DNA from: Branchiostoma floridae | Taxonomy: Eukaryota; Chordata; Leptocardii; Amphioxiformes; Branchiostomatidae | Assembly: GCF_000003815.2 (NCBI RefSeq) | Contig: NC_049992.1 | Coordinates: 20,576,536 to 20,640,535, forward strand | DNA: 64,000 nucleotides | Direction: 5' to 3' | Shown here: one piece after another, positions 57,701 to 64,000 of the stretch | Layout: the number at the start of each line of letters is the position of its first letter | Position numbering within the stretch: position 1 is the first letter of the stretch | Program-made: the position numbers and the translations under genes | Notes under the pieces: generated by a model | The model's database searches: none | Seen by the model: only the letters and a program-made list of their open reading frames with translations | Told to the model about the DNA's origin: nothing

Positions 57701-59185
57701 NNNNNNNNNNNNNNNNNNNNNNNNNNNNNNNNNNNNNNNNNNNNNNNNNNNNNNNNNNNNNNNNNNNNNNNNNNNNNNNNNNNNNNNNNNNNNNNNNNNN
57801 NNNNNNNNNNNNNNNNNNNNNNNNNNNNNNNNNNNNNNNNNNNNNNNNNNNNNNNNNNNNNNNNNNNNNNNNNNNNNNNNNNNNNNNNNNNNNNNNNNNN
57901 NNNNNNNNNNNNNNNNNNNNNNNNNNNNNNNNNNNNNNNNNNNNNNNNNNNNNNNNNNNNNNNNNNNNNNNNNNNNNNNNNNNNNNNNNNNNNNNNNNNN
58001 NNNNNNNNNNNNNNNNNNNNNNNNNNNNNNNNNNNNNNNNNNNNNNNNNNNNNNNNNCAGGAAAACAGAGAGGCCGGCAGACAGAGGGAGAGGCAGACAG
58101 ACAAAGAAGAAGCCAGACAGGGGTGCAGACAGACAGGCCACCAGACAGACAGGCGTGCAGACAGTTAGAGACGCAGACAGACAGACAGACAAGCAGACGG
58201 AGAAGGACGCAGACAGACAAAGAGGAAGACAGACAGGGTTGTTTTTTTATAAAGACGCAGACAGACAGACATGCCGACGGATAAGGACGTAGACAGACAA
58301 ATAGACAGGATGGCAGAGAGGTTTGCAGACCGTTGGAGAGGTTGACAGACAAAGATGAAGCCAAACAGTGTTGCAGACAAACAGGCTAGCAGATGGACAG
58401 AATTGTAGACAGATAGAGAGCTAGACAGATAAAGAGGAAGCCAGACATGGTTACAGACAGATGGAGACGCAGAAAGACAGGCTTGCAGACAGATGGAGAC
58501 GTAGACAGACAAAGAAGCAGCCAGACAGGGTTGCGGATAGATAGGCTAGCAGACAGACAGACAGGCCTGCAGACAGATAGAAAGGTAGACAGACAACTCG
58601 AAGCCAGACAGGCTTGCAGATAGGGAGGCTTGCAGACAGTTAGAGAGCTAGACAGACAAAGAGGAATCCAGACAGTGTTGCAGACAGATGGAGACGCAGA
58701 CAGACTGGCTTTTAGACGGATGGAGACGTAGACAGACGAGGAAGAAGCCAGACAGGGTTACAGATGGATAGGCTAGCAGACAGACAGGCTTGCAGACAGA
58801 TTGAGAGGTAGACAGGCAAAGAGGAAGCAAGACAGGCTCTAAGACAGACAGGCCAGCAGACAGACAGACTTGCAGACAGATTGAGAGGTAAACAGACAAA
58901 GAAGAAAGCAAGACAGGCTTGCACATCGAGGGATAGACAGACAAAGACGAAACCAGACGGGTTGCAGAGAGACAGGCTAGCAGATAGACAGGCTTGAAGA
59001 CAGGTAGAGAGCTAGATAGATAAATAGGAAGCCAGACAGGGTTGCAGATAGATGGAGACGCAGACATACAGGCTTGCAGACAGATAGAGACGTAGACAGA
59101 CAAAGAAGAAGCCAGAAAGGGTTGCAGATAGATAGGCTAGAGTCAGATGGGCTTGCAGACAGAGAGAGATGGGTAGACAGGGTTT
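51757..59185. repeat. GACA-rich complex satellite array (~7.4 kb with two gaps)
   Basis: Units are permutations of cagacagacaggcttgcaga, cagatagagacgtagacaga and caaagaggaagccagacagg. They are organised in higher-order blocks: ~216-240-bp blocks at 52405-52860 recur at 56480-56890, and 52899-53250 recurs at 56915-57259 with a constant offset of 4016 bp. 53281-53420 recurs near 54129-54280. N runs at 54331-54979 (649 bp) and 57260-58057 (798 bp). Every reading frame here (Cys-Leu-Ser-Val or Asp-Arg-Gln repeats) is a satellite artefact. Confidence 0.95.
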
Positions 59186-59997
59186 TGTTAAAAGCGCGGA
59201 ACGCGTGATCGCTACTGTCTATATGGAGTTCTAGAACACGAGCCTGGTTCAAGGATCAGACGGATTCCTTGGAGCAACCCTTCAGCAGTACATCAGTGAT
59301 AATGGAGGACATCTCGGTAACCTGAGTGTGAGCCAGTTGGAAGTTGTTCTCCCCCTGAATAAGTACAATTTTTTTAAACCTCAAATGCCTAGACATCACT
59401 TCTCCTTACTATTACGAATAATTACGCCCGTACGCGTGGTGTGTTAAAGCGAGTCCGATGCTATTACGTCCTTTTCTTATATTGTACCTGTTAGAACCGG
59501 TTGCTATAACGCAATCTAAATTAATTGCTAAAGGGCAATACATTTTTACGACTTCTTTTTATTTTGTTTTATGACAAAGCGATGCTGATGAAATAGCTCG
59601 ATGTACGTTTGTATTGTAAATTTGCAAAAAATGGAAAACTTGCAATGTAAATGATTGACCCGTTATGTGTATTGATTAACAATGCTATGAAAAGGATGAC
59701 TCGTGGATTCGTTTATAAAAATAATCATGTTACTCATCGTATCAATTATTACCTCAATAAAGGTGCTTATACTATACATCGCCATTGATGGTAGAAAGTG
59801 ATGAAGGTTGAAATACATTTTCCTTTCTTACTCCACACAACAGCCTTATACACTTACTAGCAACGCCCTATACACCCGGCCTTAATAGAAAACTTCGGAG
59901 AATATCTATGAATCATTCTATGAATGTCCAGAAATTACAATAACATCTGATTCACCAAGCTTTGGTTCTGAAAGTTCATTTTCCCTTCCAATGACAG
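59186..59997. other. Unique AT-rich spacer, no gene seen
   Basis: Between the satellite edge and the EGF-like exon. No coding or repeat similarity recognised. Confidence 0.5.
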
Positions 59998-60115
59998 CTT
60001 TGGATCATTGTCAGCCCGATCCTTGTGTCAATGGGACATGTAGAAATGGTGAAGACAGCTTTACATGTGTCTGTGACGAATGGTTTGAAGGAGAAACTCG
60101 TCAACCCCCCCATTG
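59998..60115 (+). CDS. Lone EGF-like exon
   Basis: Acceptor 'ccaatgacag', donor 'attg|gtatgt'. LDHCQPDPCVNGTCRNGEDS, then FTCVCDEWFEGETRQPPHW. Five of six EGF cysteines are in register (C-x-x-x-x-C...C...C-x-C), but the sixth is missing where FEG-x-x-C is expected. Splice phases are 1 in, 2 out, not the usual 1-1. It may be a decayed or partial exon; no neighbouring exon of the same gene was found. Confidence 0.55.
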
Positions 60116-60494
60116 GTATGTAGTGTGTCTTTCCATACCTCCTGAATTTAAAACAATAAATGAATTATTTCCATACCAATACCAGTAAGTATCCTTGACT
60201 GTCATAACAGCTATCAGTCCTACCCTGAGCTGTAATTTACGGTCAGAACGGGGTCTTCATATATTATGTTTTTACATTTGTAACTTATATAAGTTCTAAC
60301 TCAGATATACAAGTTCTATACGTGTGTGTCGATTTTATGGTACACATAGCCATTCTAATTAGGGCTACAGGTATAACGCTAGTGTAACTCACGGAGTTCA
60401 CAACGTCTTTATTAAGAGAGGGTGAGGGTTTACATATTTTGTTTCTGGTACTCCCGATCAAAGAGTTTATAGTCTTCCTCTCCCCTGTTTACAG

Positions 60495-61812
60495 ATACTC
60501 AACACACCTAGGGTGTGGATGCCAGCGGAGAGGTATCCCAATGACTTTACTTTCAAATTCTGTCAGCAGTGCGGGGCGGGTAGGCCCCCGGCCTCGCAGT
60601 TGCAAAAGGAAGCTCGACCTTTCCAAGTAAATGAGGAAATGTTAGATAATAGGTTGCGAGACGTCTTGCATCAAGTCAAAACCACGGCGTACGAGGCACA
60701 GAAAACCTCGCTGGCAACAAACCTGGCTCTCTTCTTGGAATCCCTATCGAACCCTAAATCTTTGCTTACAGCGTCCCCGGAGGATCTAGTGAGGTTCCTT
60801 ATTTGGAAAGACACATCAGGGAAGACTCTCATACATACAGAGTGTTGTCCTAATGTTGTTAGGCAGGAGGAGGGGTGCTGCGAGTGTCAACCAAGGTTAA
60901 CCTTTAAAACAGTGGACTCGTATATAGGAAAGTTAAGGGCTATTTTCGTATCAGAAGGCCGGTCTGGGGAATGGGACAATATCCGTCAACAGGGCAATCC
61001 AGCAGCAAGCCCTTTGCTGAAATTGTATCTATATCTTAAGGTCATTACCCGAAAACAGTTGATGGCTAGCCGTCCACCTCATCAAGCGTTCCCCATTTTC
61101 TTGTCTAAAGTCGGCCAGATAGCTCGCTACATAGATAATAAGTTACGTCAGGAAAGAATCCCTATTAGGGCCTTCATTCTAGCCAGGGACCAAGCGTTCT
61201 TCAAAGTCCTTTTTTTTCTCGGGGGACCGCGCGGGAGATTTGCTTTCGATAAAGGCAAGAGACGTCTTGTGTCTGCCCTCTGGGGGCCTTTTGTTTAATC
61301 AGGTATGGGGAAAGACGCTTCGGGATGGGAGGAGTAATGTCTTCTTATTAGAAAAGGTAAGCGACGAGTCCGTGTGTCCGGTTAAGGGATTAAACTTGTA
61401 CTTAGACGTAGCCAAACAGTTGGGGACCCCAGTTATCGAGGGTTTTTTGTTCCCACCAACGACAAAAGAGGGATGCATAGCAGAGAAGCAAATGGCATCG
61501 TCTACCATGGAAGCAGCGTTAAGAAAATACCTCTCTGCCTTGGGGATTCACGAGGGAGAGACCTTACATAGCTTTCGGGCGGGCTGTGCTACTACGCTGG
61601 CGGTTACGGGGGTCCCAAAGAGGCAAGCTATGGAGCACGTCGGCTGGTTCTCAGAGCAAACGCCGGAATATTATGCCAAACTCGCAAGAGTATTGGAGGT
61701 TGGGGGAGTATCGGCCGCCTTGGCTTCAGATGAAGCGGCGGAGGCTGTCCAAGACTTTGAGAGGAATAGGCCTGAAGAGGGCGTTCCCGCTGGAATGAAA
61801 GGGAGGGGATAA
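60495..61812 (+). CDS. Tyrosine recombinase of a mobile element (one frameshift)
   Basis: Frame 1 (60495-61224): VWMPAERYPNDF, a CQQCG zinc-ribbon-like pair at 'FKFCQQCGAGRPP', a helical core-binding domain ('TSLATNLALFLESLSNPKSL') and 'ARDQAFFKVLFFLG'. After a one-base slip in ggggg (61221-61225), frame 2 starts with the catalytic Arg in 'RAGDLLSIKARDVL'. It continues to 'LHSFRAGCATT' (H-x-x-R, His 61568), 'HVGW' (61636) and 'PEYYAKL' with the nucleophile Tyr near 61669-61674. Stop at 61810. The R..HxxR..H/W..Y set is complete. An AG (60493-60494) precedes the open frame. No RT/RNase H is found upstream, so a Crypton-type element or a 5'-truncated YR retrotransposon are both possible. Confidence 0.85.
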
Positions 61813-62127
61813 AGGAGATAAAAAGACGCAGACAAATAAGAACAGGGAATAAGCTAGGTGCATCTAGGAAAGGGTGTTTGGCACAGAGTACAGTACTTAA
61901 ATAAAATATGCGAGATGAAGTGCAAAGGCTCAGGTGCCATATGTTTTTCTCTACTACCTAAGAGATGGGGGGGGGGGGTAGGTTAAGAGGATTGTATGTT
62001 ATTTGGGATGGGAAGAAGGTGATGTATGTGAGATGGGAAGGAAAAGGGGAGATAAGACAAAAGAGGAGAATAGAGGTTGATAGTAAGAGAAGGTCAGGGC
62101 GTAATATCCAAATAGAGCAATGGCGGA

Positions 62128-62190
62128 AGACGGCGATTTCCGCATCACTCATATCGGAGAACCTATAGCTACGCATGATAAATAGGAAAC
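62128..62190 (+). repeat. 63-bp direct repeat, copy 1 (B1-like)
   Basis: agacggcgatttccgcatca ... aataggaaac, identical to 62408-62470 over all 63 bp. Its end forms, with the following bases, a perfect palindrome: catgataaatag (62174-62185), gaaa, ctatttatcatg (62190-62201). Confidence 0.95.
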
Positions 62191-62407
62191 TATTTATCAT
62201 GTAATGCTATTGGTCGAGAGATATGGGTGACGTCATCACATCCACACTATAAAAGCACAGCTGAGGAATAAACTAGTGTAGTCTACAGGTTCTCCGTACG
62301 CCTTTGGAGCCTAAGCAACCCACCCACCCACCCTGACAGATGGCCATTTTGGTGGGGTACAAGCGCCCGTTCTGGGGCGGGCGCTTTAGCTTGAAGCATT
62401 AGGCTCC
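62191..62407 (+). promoter_or_regulatory. 217-bp segment with CRE, TATA box, aataaa and GC hairpin (A2-like)
   Basis: tgacgtca (62228-62235, CRE/ATF type) stands 12 bp before tataaaag (62248-62255). aataaa is at 62267-62272. A perfect 9-bp hairpin aagcgcccg / cgggcgctt lies at 62361-62386. Such a compact promoter between two direct repeats fits the A unit of split-direct-repeat elements, where A also forms the element's 5' end. Promoter activity is inference from motifs. Confidence 0.6.
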
Positions 62408-62470
62408 AGACGGCGATTTCCGCATCACTCATATCGGAGAACCTATAGCTACGCATGATAAATAGGAAAC
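62408..62470 (+). repeat. 63-bp direct repeat, copy 2 (B2-like), element 3' end
   Basis: Identical to 62128-62190. Sequence after it (aatcaatagagcc) is unrelated to that after copy 1, so 62470 is the probable element boundary. Confidence 0.85.
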
Positions 62471-62584
62471 AATCAATAGAGCCTTTCTTAATATGGGTTG
62501 ATTTACCGTCGATCCTCCTTGATTGCCGTAGAGCACTTGTAGAGCACCTAAGGTGGTCACATGAGAATAGTTTGTGCTGTGTTC

Positions 62585-62684
62585 NNNNNNNNNNNNNNNN
62601 NNNNNNNNNNNNNNNNNNNNNNNNNNNNNNNNNNNNNNNNNNNNNNNNNNNNNNNNNNNNNNNNNNNNNNNNNNNNNNNNNNNN

Positions 62685-62722
<38 letters not shown>
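62585..62722. repeat. Assembly gap (100 N) followed by (TG)n
   Basis: N at 62585-62684, then about 19 TG units. The gap probably reflects a longer TG microsatellite. Confidence 0.97.
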
Positions 62723-62723
<1 letters not shown>

Positions 62724-64000
62724 TTGTGCGCACCTTTAGTCGAGTTGCGAGTTAGCAAAACAAACTTTTCACTTGTCACAAACTGATGGAGAAATTATTC
62801 AACATTTTTGCAAACAGCATTGTTAATCCCATTCTTCCGGTAAAATGTCTCCAAGGTAGAGTTTTAAACTTCTCGACTCATCAACTCCGGAATCAAATTG
62901 CAATTTACGGCCGTTTTAGGATGATAATGAGTTGGACAAGAGTCCTCGGCCTTCTTGTTTATACAGCAATCGCTGGAATGACCGCATAGTGACATGTCAG
63001 CATGTTATTACGTTAAGCTTCCGCCCATTTATTCATGAAAATAGTAATCCAATACGTTCTTGTTCGAGTCGGGAATAACATTAAAAATGGACATTATACA
63101 AGGAACTTACTGCCTTTACTTTATTTCCAAAATCATGCCCGAAGTCCAATTGCACAAGGACTAAGAGAAGTAGATGGTGTGATACTTGCAAAAATAATGT
63201 CTAATCAAGATACAATGAATACTATTGTCGGGTTTGACTTCTTCTTTGAAGGCAGTGGTTAATGAACTGCCCCACGTTCTTCATGATGGTGGGATTTTGT
63301 ACTTTTAGTAGAAATATAGTCTTTTGGTGATCTCCTAGGTACTAAATGCTTGGTGAAAGTGTTTGAAATGATGCGTGTTTCCTACGGTTTCATAGTGGGA
63401 ACACTAACTGATAAAATGTGTTTCATTTTCAACTGCATTCATTAAGAAAATGTACGAAATCTCTCGTGGACATGAGCTTATTATATGGTTCAAATAAATC
63501 TCTATGTAACTAAGGTGGTCCAGGCCATGTTACAGCTATCACTTGGGGTCGGAGTGAAAATGGGTATAAGTCAGCCATACACATTTCAAATTGACTCAAA
63601 TTTGCAGGAGAGTTAGATTGGATGTGTATCATTGCGTCTAAGTAATTTTCGTATTGATATATTGTATTAATTTGTTTGTTTTAGTAAATTAATAAAGTCA
63701 TTTTTGGGGGTAGAAAATGTAGTTTAAAGAACCATTCCGAAAGTTCAATACTTGTGTTTTTTTGTGTATAGCTGCTAATACTTACCTTTGGACAGAAACT
63801 GGGTGATTATAATGATACTATATTTCCTTCTCCTGAAAAAGCATTATTTGTCTATATTATTGATGGATATTTTAGGGTAGTTCTTTCCTTTCTGGCTTAT
63901 ATAAAATCTACGCAATCATTTTCCTAGATTTTTGGCTGTTTTTAGAGTAGACAAGGACATGGCCGATCATCTAACGTTATTTTCGTGTTTCCTGAAAGGT
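62723..64000. other. AT-rich spacer, no gene seen
   Basis: Short open frames here have no recognisable family signature, splice context or coding-like composition. No transposon ends were noticed. Confidence 0.5.

Noticed and set aside
51763-59252. Many long ORFs on both strands rich in Cys-Leu-Ser-Val or Asp-Arg-Gln
   Set aside because: All follow from the GACA/CAGA satellite read in different frames; several run through N gaps. No family signature or splice context.
62361-62386. GC hairpin considered as a bacterial-type terminator
   Set aside because: No following T-run and clear eukaryotic context; better seen as part of the mobile-element A segment.

Overview
The window looks like cephalochordate (amphioxus, Branchiostoma-like) nuclear DNA. 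Intron-rich genes are built from phase-1 extracellular exons, one gene is a receptor tyrosine kinase with a patchwork ectodomain, and introns and spacers are packed with Penelope-like, LINE, tyrosine-recombinase and many non-autonomous DNA elements, plus assembly gaps in TG- and GACA-rich repeats. The species call is inference; no marker gene was compared.

Layout. (1) 3553-11380, plus strand: six 3' exons of a beta-1,4-N-acetylgalactosaminyltransferase (GT12, B4GALNT1/2-like). Its introns carry an inverted Penelope-like insertion (5788-7978) and a TIR element (8155-9217). (2) 13869-45925, plus strand: a receptor tyrosine kinase gene. The reading is a signal-peptide exon, two copies of an unnamed ~100-residue domain, C-type lectin 1 (two exons), C-type lectin 2, an 8-cysteine hevein-like module, C-type lectin 3, a sushi domain, two 8-cysteine EGF-like modules, a transmembrane exon and six kinase exons. 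Every ectodomain module joins in phase 1. The kinase frame ends at a TGA (45650), but the same frame stays open beyond it and, after removal of a 60-bp intron, gives a 70-codon tyrosine-containing tail. (3) 48450-50091, minus strand: three 3' exons of an adhesion-type GPCR (TM4 to C-terminus); the 5' part is not visible. (4) 50690-51735: 5'-truncated LINE on the minus strand. (5) 51757-59185: ~7.4 kb GACA-rich satellite with two assembly gaps. (6) 59998-60115: lone EGF-like exon. (7) 60495-62470: tyrosine recombinase ORF followed by a B-A-B arrangement with 63-bp perfect direct repeats around a promoter-like segment, resembling the 3' end of a split-direct-repeat (Ngaro/PAT-type) retrotransposon. 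(8) 62471-64000: a gap in a TG repeat, then nothing recognisable.

Working together: the glycosyltransferase would act in the Golgi adding GalNAc to glycans, and the receptor carries lectin and chitin-binding-like modules that could read glycans at the cell surface. No functional link between the two is shown. Most of the remaining sequence is transposon-derived, much of it inside the receptor's introns.
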